Translations under genes and position numbers: made by a program
Origin: Pseudomonadota bacterium
Lineage (GTDB): Bacteria; Pseudomonadota; Alphaproteobacteria; Reyranellales; Reyranellaceae
Assembly (NCBI GenBank): GCA_018240685.1
Contig: JAFEFG010000007.1
Location: 1 to 64,000 of the forward strand
DNA length: 64,000 nucleotides
Direction: 5' to 3'
The notes under the pieces: generated by a model
Told to the model about the DNA's origin: nothing
The model's database searches: none
The model's input: the letters and a program-made list of their open reading frames with translations, nothing else
Shown here: one piece after another, positions 1-6,787 of the stretch
How positions within the stretch are numbered: position 1 is the first letter of the stretch
Layout of the letters: each line of letters begins with the position of its first letter

Positions 1-339
1 GATGCCGGCGCGGAACACCTCGGCGAAGAAGGAAGCCGACTGGATCGAGAAGGTGACGACCGCCGCGAGCAGCGGCGTCATCTCGATGCCGACGATCAGC
101 GGCAGGGCAAAGAAGAACCAGAACAGCTGGACCAGGGGCGGCGTGGTGCGGAAGACCTCGATCACGAAACCGGCTGGCCACGACAGCCAGCGCCGCGTCG
201 ACAGCCGCAGCAGGGCCAGCATCAGGCCGAGCACCAGCCCGCAGGCAAGGGACATCGCCGTGACCTTGAGGGTGTTGACGAGCCCTTGCGCGAGCAGATG
301 CCAGTGGGCGAAGACCGGCGTGAAGTTCCACTGATACAT
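1..339 (-). CDS. amino-acid-type ABC transporter permease (partial, 3' end outside window)
   Basis: Reading the minus strand from the ATG at 339 gives at least 113 residues beginning MYQWNFTPVFAHWHLLAQGL, then a hydrophobic segment and the stretch 'VIEVFRTTPPLVQLFWFFF'. This is typical of HisM/GlnP-type inner-membrane permeases of polar amino acid importers (family knowledge). The C-terminal part, with the usual EAA loop, lies beyond base 1. The gene begins 24 nt after the stop of the binding-protein gene and belongs to the same minus-strand operon (GntR regulator, binding protein, permease). The substrate cannot be told from the sequence. Confidence 0.88.
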   Translation of the reverse strand, partial: MYQWNFTPVFAHWHLLAQGLVNTLKVTAMSLACGLVLGLMLALLRLSTRRWLSWPAGFVIEVFRTTPPLVQLFWFFFALPLIVGIEMTPLLAAVVTFSIQSASFFAEVFRAGI

Positions 340-363
340 CAGGCGGGAACTCCCGGGCCGGCC

Positions 364-1197
364 CTACTTGATCAGTTCCTTCATCACCGGCGGCGCGAGC
401 TTGGGATCGAGGCCGAAATCGGCGAGCGCCTGCTCGTACCACTTCTCGGTCTGGCCGCTCTGGTAGTAGTCGGCGAGCTGCTTGTCGACCCAGGCCGCGA
501 AGGCCGAATCGCCCTTGCGCAGGGCGGCGCTCGACGGCTGCGATTCGGCGGGCGTGGGCACCACGATCTTGCCCTTGCCGAGCTTCTGGCGCGCCGCCAG
601 CAACGGCGGATGGAACAGGCAGACGGCGTCGACGCGGCCGGACTGGAAGGCGGCGATCGCCTCCGCGTTGCCGGGGAAGCGCTGGATGTCGGCCTTCGGC
701 GTATGGGCGCTCACCCAGCGATCCATGGTCGTGGCCTGGGGCACGGCGATGCGCACGCCCGGCTTGTCGAGATCGGCCCAGGTCTTCACCGGCAGGTCGT
801 CGCGCGCCAGCACGGCGAGCGAATACCAGAGCAGGGGCGCTTGCGGAAAATCGACGGCCTGTTTGCGCTCGGCGGTGGCGTCGAGCATGAACATGATGTC
901 GATCTTGTTGCCTTGAAGGGCGGCAATGGCATTGCCCCACGAGACCTCGACGGGCTCGAACTTCACGCCCAGCGACTGCGCCATCGCCTTGCCCATGAAG
1001 ACGCCGAGCCCGGACGACCATTCTCCCGTCTTGGGGTCCTTCGAGTACCAGGGCGGCGCCTGGGTGACGCCGACGCGCAGGCTGCCGCGCTTCTTCACCT
1101 CGTCGAGCGTCCCTTCCGCGCGCACCGTGAAGGGCAGCGCCAGCATGCCGCCGGCGGCGGCCAGGACCGTGAACAGCGAACGACGATTGATGCTCAT
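364..1197 (-). CDS. ABC transporter periplasmic binding protein, polar amino acid type
   Basis: 277 residues. The N-terminus MSINRRSLFTVLAAAGG is a signal peptide with a twin-arginine-like RR, ending near VRAEG. The mature part begins 'LDEVKKRGSLRVGVTQAPPW', the standard opening of family 3 solute-binding proteins, followed by 'GNKIDIMFMLDATAERKQAVDFPQ', where the usual 'D' and 'T/E-R' ligand-binding positions of amino-acid binders can be seen. Its ATG overlaps the TGA of the upstream GntR gene (ATGA), so the two are translationally coupled, and the permease follows 24 nt later. It probably captures an amino acid or a related small acid; the ligand is unknown. Confidence 0.9.
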   Translation of the reverse strand: MSINRRSLFTVLAAAGGMLALPFTVRAEGTLDEVKKRGSLRVGVTQAPPWYSKDPKTGEWSSGLGVFMGKAMAQSLGVKFEPVEVSWGNAIAALQGNKIDIMFMLDATAERKQAVDFPQAPLLWYSLAVLARDDLPVKTWADLDKPGVRIAVPQATTMDRWVSAHTPKADIQRFPGNAEAIAAFQSGRVDAVCLFHPPLLAARQKLGKGKIVVPTPAESQPSSAALRKGDSAFAAWVDKQLADYYQSGQTEKWYEQALADFGLDPKLAPPVMKELIK

Positions 1198-1940
1198 GTG
1201 ATGTCTCCCCTCTTCGACTTCCCCAGGACCGGCGGACGCGAGCGCAGGAAGCGCTCGGTGGTTTCGGTGCCGCGGCGCATGTGCTCGACGATCTCGGCCC
1301 GCATCACGGCGAGGTCGTCGCCGAGCGCGGCGGCGATGTAGCTGTCGTGGCTGTCGCGCCTCGGACCGCGCCGGCCGTGGGCGCGGTGATGAGCCGCCCA
1401 GTAGAGCTGGAGCCGCCCGCGCAGGCCGTGCCAGGTCCGTTGCAGCAGGCGATGGCCGGTCATCTCGTAGACCAGGCCATGAAAGGCGAGTTCGGTATCG
1501 ATGCTGGCGCGGTCGTCGCCGGCATCGATGGTGGCGATCAGGGCGGCGTTGCGCCGGACGAGCTCGGACCGGAACTGCCGGTCGCGGCGGTCCCATATCA
1601 GTTCGAAGGCGAAGGTCTCGAGCGCAGTGCGCAGCGAATAGATCTCGCGGACATCCTCGACCGACAGCGGCGCGACGTAGGTGCCGGTATAGGGCACCGT
1701 GACGACCAGTCCTTCCTCGATGAGCTGCCGCAGCGCCTCGCGCAGCGGCCCGCGGCTGACATCGAAACGCTCCGACAGTGCAATCTCGACCAGAGGCGCA
1801 CCGGGCGGAATGTCGCCGCCCAGGATCGCCGCCCGCAGCCGCTCGGCGACCTGGTCGCGCAGGGTGCTGCGCGGGATGCGCTCCAGCGCGGAGAGGGAAG
1901 GATCGCAATTCGCGTCTGGAACGGTCACCCCACGGCCCAT
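1194..1940 (-). CDS. GntR family transcriptional regulator (FCD subfamily)
   Basis: 248 residues from the ATG at 1940; the frame stays open up to 1988. A winged helix-turn-helix (LRDQVAERLRAAILGGDIPP, then VSRGPLREALRQLIEEGLV) is followed by an all-helical FCD effector domain with 'EIYSLRTALETFAFEL' and later His/Asp metal-site positions ('HGLVYEMTGH', 'HMRRGTETTERF'). FCD regulators usually sense organic acids or sugar acids (family knowledge). The gene overlaps the binding-protein gene by 4 nt and probably controls it. I prefer the start at 1940 because a palindrome resembling an FCD operator lies just upstream at 1953-1964 and would otherwise be inside the gene. No clear ribosome binding site supports either start. 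Confidence 0.88.
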   Translation of the reverse strand: MGRGVTVPDANCDPSLSALERIPRSTLRDQVAERLRAAILGGDIPPGAPLVEIALSERFDVSRGPLREALRQLIEEGLVVTVPYTGTYVAPLSVEDVREIYSLRTALETFAFELIWDRRDRQFRSELVRRNAALIATIDAGDDRASIDTELAFHGLVYEMTGHRLLQRTWHGLRGRLQLYWAAHHRAHGRRGPRRDSHDSYIAAALGDDLAVMRAEIVEHMRRGTETTERFLRSRPPVLGKSKRGDIT

Positions 1941-1952
1941 CTGAAATCGTTG

Positions 1953-1964
1953 ATTGTTGACAAT
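1953..1964. promoter_or_regulatory. candidate FCD/GntR operator palindrome
   Basis: The sequence is ATTGTTGACAAT, a 5+2+5 perfect palindrome. It resembles operator cores described for FCD-type regulators such as VanR (ATTGTATACAAT; family knowledge). It lies 12 nt upstream of the likely start of the GntR gene, where autoregulation would be expected. The role is inferred. Confidence 0.5.
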
Positions 1965-1997
1965 GCACCATCCCGAAAGCCCCGGCAACGCCCTCAG

Positions 1998-2184
1998 GAT
2001 TCGCTCTGCGAATCAGGCGTCGCCGAAATATCAGGCAAACCCGGGGACTGCCCAAATGATTCGCAAAGTTCATGCGCCTACTATGCGGAATCCTGCGATT
2101 CGAATCTGAGCGCTGGGGATTAAAATTTTGGAATCGCTGACTCTTTTCCAGAATCTGAGACGATTTCTTATTGCCTGAAGACTC
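1998..2184. other. intergenic region dense in GANTC (CcrM-type) sites
   Basis: The gene-poor stretch between the GntR start and the YbjN-like gene (1941-2301) contains ten GANTC pentamers in 187 bases, starting at 1998, 2010, 2058, 2088, 2097, 2102, 2131, 2139, 2151 and 2180. Several lie in symmetric contexts: GATTCGC-TCT-GCGAATC at 1998-2014, and the palindrome GATTCGAATC at 2097-2106. GAATCTGAG occurs twice (2102, 2151). GANTC is the target of the alphaproteobacterial cell-cycle methylase CcrM. The region is also AT-richer than its surroundings. Beyond the operator at 1953 nothing else is recognised here. Confidence 0.55.
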
Positions 2185-2301
2185 CGCCTTATGGCAGGCT
2201 AGTGCTTGTGGGTTCTTGGGGATCCACCACGATATATCGGCCACCCGCCTCAGGAACTGGCTTTGGCGAGCCGCAAGGCGGAATGGTTGGGGAGTGGGTC
2301 G

Positions 2302-2811
2302 ATGGCGTTATCGCGACACGAGCGGGCAAGGCAGAAGATCGATCTGAACCCGCTGGAAATGATCGAAAGGGTCGTGTCAGCCAACGATTGGCCCTTCGAC
2401 CGGACATCCGAGCGCGAGATCGCCGTCGAGGTCGCCGGCCGCTGGTGCGATTATCGCATGTTCTTCAGCTGGCGCGACGATGTGGAGGCGCTGCACTTCA
2501 CCTGCGCCTACGACGTCCGCATCCCGACCGAGCGCCACCCCGAAATCCATGGCCTGCTGGCGCTGATCAACGAGAAGATGTGGCTCGGCCACTTCGACCT
2601 GTGGAGCGAGGAGGGCCTGCCCATGTTCCGGCATGCCATCCCCCTGCGCGGGACCGAGGGCCTGAAGCCCGAGCAGCTCAACGATCTCGTCGAAGTGGCG
2701 ATCAGCGAGAGCGAACGCTTCTACCCCGCCTTCCAGTACGTCGTGTGGGCCGGCAAGACGCCGACCGACGCACTGACCGCCTCGATTCTCGAGACGGTGG
2801 GCGAGGCCTGA
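2302..2811 (+). CDS. YbjN domain-containing protein
   Basis: 169 residues from the ATG at 2302, with a GGGGAG ribosome binding site about 8 nt upstream. The protein has the conserved alphaproteobacterial YbjN-like sequence: 'NPLEMIERVVSANDWPFDR', 'CDYRMFFSWRDDVEALHFTC', 'LINEKMWLGHFDLWSEEGLP' and a C-terminal ETVGEA. It is soluble, without signal peptide or membrane segment. YbjN-domain proteins adopt a type III secretion chaperone-like fold; E. coli YbjN affects motility and stress responses, but the exact function of this alphaproteobacterial group is not known. The gene stands alone, followed by a GC-rich inverted repeat at 2880-2908. Confidence 0.85.
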   Translation: MALSRHERARQKIDLNPLEMIERVVSANDWPFDRTSEREIAVEVAGRWCDYRMFFSWRDDVEALHFTCAYDVRIPTERHPEIHGLLALINEKMWLGHFDLWSEEGLPMFRHAIPLRGTEGLKPEQLNDLVEVAISESERFYPAFQYVVWAGKTPTDALTASILETVGEA

Positions 2812-2879
2812 CCCGAAAAAAAGGACCTCCGACGCCCCCTCTAGCCCATAAAAAAACACCACACGTTGGATAGTCCTTA

Positions 2880-2908
2880 GCGGCGCCGGTCCTCCAGACC
2901 GGCGCCGC
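2880..2908. repeat. perfect 12-bp inverted repeat, terminator-like hairpin
   Basis: GCGGCGCCGGTC and GACCGGCGCCGC flank a 5-nt loop. It lies 68 nt past the YbjN-like gene. There is no T-run on either side, so if it terminates transcription it is not a classical intrinsic terminator; RNA 3'-end protection is an alternative. Confidence 0.5.
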
Positions 2909-2936
2909 GACCATTCTGCGGTCACGATTGGCCGGC

Positions 2937-2942
2937 TATAAC
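2937..2942 (+). promoter_or_regulatory. candidate -10 box (TATAAC) just ahead of lgt
   Basis: TATAAC lies 10 nt before the lgt ATG at 2953, with only a poor -35-like TTCTGC at 2914-2919. No Shine-Dalgarno sequence is visible before the ATG. If this is the promoter, transcription would start within a few bases of the start codon and the mRNA would be leaderless. This is inferred from spacing alone. Confidence 0.3.
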
Positions 2943-2952
2943 CTCGCCCCGC

Positions 2953-3765
2953 ATGACCCCCCTTCTCCTCCCCTACCCCCAGATCGACCCGGTGCTGATC
3001 CAGATCGGGCCCTTCGCCATCCGCTGGTATGCACTCGCCTACATCGCCGGCCTGGTGATCGGCTGGCGCATCATGCGCCGCGTCTGCCAGCAGCCGCCCA
3101 AGCTCCTGTCGCCGGAGAAGATCGACGACTTCCTTCTCTGGGCCGCCCTCGGCGTCATCGTCGGCGGACGGTTGGGTTACGTGCTCTTCTACAAGCCGAG
3201 CTTCTTCTTCGAACACCCGGCGGCGATCCTGACGCTGTGGGAAGGCGGCATGTCTTTCCACGGCGGCCTGCTGGGCGTGATCGTGGCGATCCTCGCCTTC
3301 TCGTTCCGCAACGGCGTCAATCCGTTCATGCTGTCGGACCTGGTGGCGCTGGTGGCGCCGATCGGCCTGTTCTTCGGCCGCATCGCCAACTTCATCAACG
3401 GCGAGCTGTGGGGGCGGCCGACGGACGTGCCGTGGGCCATGATCTTCCCGCGCGGCGGCCCGGTGCCGCGCCATCCCAGCCAGCTCTACCAGGCGACTTT
3501 CGAAGGCGTGCTGCTGTTCCTGCTGGTCTTCGCGGTATGGAAGGTCACCGACGGGCGGCGACGGCCGGCGCTGATCACCGGCACCTTCTGCATGGGCTAC
3601 GGCGTGGCGCGCACCGTCGGCGAGATCTTCCGCGAACCCGATTCCTTCCTCGGCTTCCTGTGGGGCCCGATCACCATGGGCATGCTGCTGTCCGTGCCGG
3701 TATTCCTGTTCGGCCTGTTCCTGGTCGTGCGGGCGGCAGCGCGCCCGCCGCTGCCGGACCGCTAA
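2953..3765 (+). CDS. lgt: prolipoprotein diacylglyceryl transferase
   Basis: 270 residues, the normal Lgt length. This inner-membrane enzyme transfers diacylglycerol from phosphatidylglycerol to the lipobox cysteine of prolipoproteins, the first step of lipoprotein maturation. Several membrane helices are visible, with the Lgt signature blocks: 'FAIRWYALAYIAGLVIGW', the conserved 'SFHGGLLG' loop, 'GRIANFINGELWGRPTD' and 'PRHPSQLYQ'. It heads a same-strand run with the MidA-type methyltransferase (9-nt gap), pgeF and a lipoprotein. No Shine-Dalgarno is seen. Confidence 0.97.
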   Translation: MTPLLLPYPQIDPVLIQIGPFAIRWYALAYIAGLVIGWRIMRRVCQQPPKLLSPEKIDDFLLWAALGVIVGGRLGYVLFYKPSFFFEHPAAILTLWEGGMSFHGGLLGVIVAILAFSFRNGVNPFMLSDLVALVAPIGLFFGRIANFINGELWGRPTDVPWAMIFPRGGPVPRHPSQLYQATFEGVLLFLLVFAVWKVTDGRRRPALITGTFCMGYGVARTVGEIFREPDSFLGFLWGPITMGMLLSVPVFLFGLFLVVRAAARPPLPDR

Positions 3766-3774
3766 GCGCCGGCC

Positions 3775-4875
3775 GTGACGAGCGAGCTCGGCCGCCGGAT
3801 CGCGCGGCGCATCGCCCTCACCGGCCCGATCTCCGTCGCCGACTTCATGGCCGAGGCGCTCGGCCATCCCACTCTCGGCTACTACCGGCGCACGATGCCG
3901 CTGGGCACGGCGGGCGACTTCACGACCGCGCCGGAAGTCTCGCAGATGTTCGGCGAACTGGTGGGCGCCTGGCTCGCCGAGCGCTGGCAGGCGATGGGCC
4001 GGCCGGCGCCCGTGCGCCTGGTCGAGCTCGGACCCGGCCGCGGCGCGCTGATGGCCGACGCCCTGCGCGCGACCCGCGGCGTGCCGGGCTTCCACGCCGC
4101 GCTCGACCTGCATCTGGTCGACATCAACGAACCGCTGCGCGCGGCCCAGCAGGCGGCCCTCGCAGCGTACCGGCCGAGCTGGCACGAACGCCTCGACACG
4201 GTTCCGGCCGGCCCGACCCTGCTCGTCGCCAACGAATTCTTCGATGCCCTGCCGGTGCGCCAGTTCGAGCGGACGAAGCACGGCTGGAACGAACGCATGG
4301 TGGGCCTGGCGCCCGACGGCGAGACTCTCGTCTTCGCGCTGGCTCCCGGACCGTCGCCCTTCGCACACCTCCTGCCGGCGACGACGCGCGACGCCGATCC
4401 CGCACCCGGCACCGTCGCCGAAGTGTCGCCGGCCGTGATCGCGGTCGCCGCCCAGATCGGCGCACGCGTCGTGAAGGAAGGCGGCTGGGCGCTGATCGTC
4501 GACTACGGACGCGACCGCTCCGGACCCGGCCCGACCCTGCAGGCGGTGCGCCGCCATCGCGGCGTCGATCCACTCGACCGGCCGGGCGAGACCGATCTCA
4601 CGGCGCATGTCGATTTCGCCCTGCTCGCACAGGCCGCACGTGACGCAGGGGCACGAGTCTTCGGTCCGGTCGGCCAGGGCGATTTCCTGCGCCGGCTCGG
4701 CATCGAGCACCGTGCGGCAATCCTCAGGAAGCGTGCGACCGATGCTCAGAAGGCGGACATCGACGCGGCGTTGGCGCGCTTGATCGCGCCGGACCAAATG
4801 GGCACCTTGTTCCGCGTTTTGGCCGTGGGCGACGATCGATGCCCCGCACCGGCCGGCTTTTCGGACGAGACATGA
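3775..4875 (+). CDS. MidA/NDUFAF7-family SAM-dependent methyltransferase
   Basis: 366 residues from a GTG at 3775, 9 nt after lgt. The protein starts with the family N-terminus ('IALTGPISVADFMAEALGHP', 'LGYYRR', 'GDFTTAPEVSQMFGELVGAW') and then has the methyltransferase motif I 'VRLVELGPGRGALMADALRA' at about residues 80-100, followed by 'LLVANEFFDALPVRQFE'. The eukaryotic homologue NDUFAF7 methylates an arginine in complex I subunit NDUFS2; a similar role in bacteria is plausible but unproven. The stop codon overlaps the start of pgeF (ATGA), so expression is coupled. Confidence 0.92.
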   Translation: MTSELGRRIARRIALTGPISVADFMAEALGHPTLGYYRRTMPLGTAGDFTTAPEVSQMFGELVGAWLAERWQAMGRPAPVRLVELGPGRGALMADALRATRGVPGFHAALDLHLVDINEPLRAAQQAALAAYRPSWHERLDTVPAGPTLLVANEFFDALPVRQFERTKHGWNERMVGLAPDGETLVFALAPGPSPFAHLLPATTRDADPAPGTVAEVSPAVIAVAAQIGARVVKEGGWALIVDYGRDRSGPGPTLQAVRRHRGVDPLDRPGETDLTAHVDFALLAQAARDAGARVFGPVGQGDFLRRLGIEHRAAILRKRATDAQKADIDAALARLIAPDQMGTLFRVLAVGDDRCPAPAGFSDET

Positions 4876-5651
4876 TGCAGGGCCAGATCCAGACGCCGGT
4901 GCTTGCCGAACTCGACGGCATCCAGCACCGCTTCTTCACGCGACGCGGCGGCGTCAGCAGCGGTCTCTATTCCTCGCTGAACTGCGGCTACGGGTCGGGC
5001 GACAGTCCCGACAATGTGCGCGAGAATCGGCGCCGGGTGGCGGCGACTTTCGCGCTCGAGGAGCCCGACCTCCAGACGCTCCACCAGATCCATTCGACCG
5101 ACGTGCTGACGGTGGGCGACGAACGCTGGACGTCGCCGGGCGCGCCGAAGGCGGATGCTCTCGTCACCGACCGGCCGGGCGTCGTGCTCGGCGTGCTGGC
5201 TGCCGACTGCGCGCCGGTGCTGCTGGCCGATCCCGATGCGCAGGTGATCGGCGCCGCCCATGCCGGCTGGAAAGGCGCGCTGGCCGGCGTCGTCGAGGCG
5301 GCGATCGCGGCGATGGAGCGGCTGGGCGCGCGGCGCGAGCGGCTGCGGGCCGTGATCGGCCCCTGCATCGGACCCGACTCCTACGAAGTGGGGCCCGAAT
5401 TTCCGGCGCCGTTCCTCGCCCAGGACGCCGCCAACGATGTGTTCTTCCGGCCCGCGGCCCGCGCCGGGCACTTCATGTTCGACCTGCCCGGCTATCTCGC
5501 GCATCGCATCGCGCGGGCCGGCGTCGCGGCCGCCGCGACCGGCCACGACACCCTGGCCGGCCGCGACGACTTCTTCAGCTATCGCCGCAACACCCTGAAC
5601 GGCGTGCGCGACTACGGACGGGGTCTGTCGGCCATCGCGCTCGAGGCGTGA
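4872..5651 (+). CDS. pgeF: peptidoglycan editing factor PgeF (YfiH / polyphenol oxidase family)
   Basis: 259 residues from the ATG at 4872, which overlaps the previous TGA; an upstream in-frame ATG at 4839 lies inside the previous gene and is less likely. Family motifs are 'IQHRFFTRRGGVSSGLYSSL', 'TLHQIHSTDVLTV' and the metal and active-site block 'LGVLAADCAPVLLAD' with 'IGAAHAGWKGALAGV'. These provide the His/Cys/His residues used by this purine-nucleoside-phosphorylase-like or laccase-like fold. In E. coli the protein removes wrongly incorporated L-Ser from peptidoglycan precursors; homologues are also reported as adenosine deaminase/phosphorylases. Confidence 0.93.
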   Translation: MMQGQIQTPVLAELDGIQHRFFTRRGGVSSGLYSSLNCGYGSGDSPDNVRENRRRVAATFALEEPDLQTLHQIHSTDVLTVGDERWTSPGAPKADALVTDRPGVVLGVLAADCAPVLLADPDAQVIGAAHAGWKGALAGVVEAAIAAMERLGARRERLRAVIGPCIGPDSYEVGPEFPAPFLAQDAANDVFFRPAARAGHFMFDLPGYLAHRIARAGVAAAATGHDTLAGRDDFFSYRRNTLNGVRDYGRGLSAIALEA

Positions 5652-5705
5652 CTTGCCCTACTTCATCTTCTTCGTCGTCTGCTGCCTGCTCGGCCTGATC
5701 GCGAC

Positions 5706-6692
5706 ATGCGCCATGCTGTGATCGTGCTGGCCCTGCTGGTTCTGGCAGGATGCGTACCGACTCCCAAGCCGTTCGCCCACGACACCGTGGACGACAAGGC
5801 CTACCGGCCCAAGGACGACAAGGCGGAAGTGTCGGTCGCGCCGCCCGCCAACATGCCGCCGAGCATGGGGCGACGCGTCGCGGCGGCGTTGGCGATCGAA
5901 CTGCAGGCGTACGGGATCGTCGCCACCGTGGCGCCGGCCGAGGCGCCGGCGCACGCCGGCGGCGTCATGAGCACGCGCGACTCCCCCTCGGGCAACGGCA
6001 TCGAGGTCGAGGTCGACTGGTCCCTGACCGACGCCAAGGGCAAGCACGGGCCGCTGGCGACCAAGACATACACGCGGCCTGAAGATTACGGCGCCGAGAC
6101 CGATCGTCTGGTGTCGCGCATCGCCCAGCAGGCTGCGCCGCAGGTCGCGACCCTGATGGGCCATCCTCCCGACTATGAGGCGCGGTCGCTGGGTCAGGTG
6201 GCCGCAGGGCTCAGCGTCCCGCCGGTGCCGCCGCCGCAGACGGAGGCCGACACGGAGAATCCCAAGGCGCCGACGCCGGCGACGGCGAAACCCGCGGCGC
6301 CGCCGCAGCCCCAGGTCAAGGTGATGGTGGCGTCGGTGACCGGCGCACCTTCCGACGGCAATCGCCAGCTCGCCTCCGGCATGCGCCGCGCCCTGGGGTC
6401 GAGCCGGGTCGTGGTCATGGACAAGCCCGGCGAGGATGTCTTCGCCGTGGTCGGAACGGTCAGCCTCGCGCCGATCAACGATCAGTCCGTCCAGCTTTCC
6501 TTCGTCTGGGTACTCAAGGATCCCAGTGGCAAGGAAGTGGGCAAGGTTGAACAGAGCAACCCGGTCCCGGTCGCCGCGACCCGCGGCACCTGGGCCGGCT
6601 TCGGCGATATTGTCGCATCGGCGGCGGTCGACGGCATCGTGGAGCTGCTCGAACGCTATCTGGCAGCACGCGCCAAGCCGCAGTCTCCCTGA
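5706..6692 (+). CDS. hypothetical lipoprotein
   Basis: 328 residues. MRHAVIVLALLVLAGC is a lipoprotein signal with lipobox LAGC, Cys16. The mature protein has two similar-sized soluble parts joined by a Pro/Ala-rich linker (about residues 175-200, 'PPVPPPQTEADTENPKAPTP'). The first contains 'GRRVAAALAIELQAYGIVAT' and the second 'SDGNRQLASGMRRALGSSRV', so they look like a repeated unit built to compare or combine small alpha/beta domains. No enzyme motif is seen. It follows pgeF by 54 nt on the same strand and probably shares its transcript. Function unknown. Confidence 0.82.
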   Translation: MRHAVIVLALLVLAGCVPTPKPFAHDTVDDKAYRPKDDKAEVSVAPPANMPPSMGRRVAAALAIELQAYGIVATVAPAEAPAHAGGVMSTRDSPSGNGIEVEVDWSLTDAKGKHGPLATKTYTRPEDYGAETDRLVSRIAQQAAPQVATLMGHPPDYEARSLGQVAAGLSVPPVPPPQTEADTENPKAPTPATAKPAAPPQPQVKVMVASVTGAPSDGNRQLASGMRRALGSSRVVVMDKPGEDVFAVVGTVSLAPINDQSVQLSFVWVLKDPSGKEVGKVEQSNPVPVAATRGTWAGFGDIVASAAVDGIVELLERYLAARAKPQSP

Positions 6693-6787
6693 ATCGGCTT
6701 GTCAGAGGGGGGCGTCCCGCTGTTACTGTTCGGCTGCGCGGCTCGATTCTTGCAAAGCGCCGGCGCAAGACGGTGAAGGGGTTGCTA

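Noticed and set aside
2377-4797. 806-codon open frame on the minus strand
   Set aside because: It lies opposite the YbjN-like gene, lgt and the MidA-type gene. Its Arg/Asp/Glu/His-rich composition is the usual antisense shadow of high-GC coding sequence.
5653-5721. Possible 22-residue hydrophobic peptide (TTG start, 'LPYFIFFVVCCLLGLIATCA') between pgeF and the lipoprotein gene
   Set aside because: It needs a TTG start without a ribosome site and overlaps the lipoprotein start. It could be translated, but nothing beyond hydrophobicity supports it.
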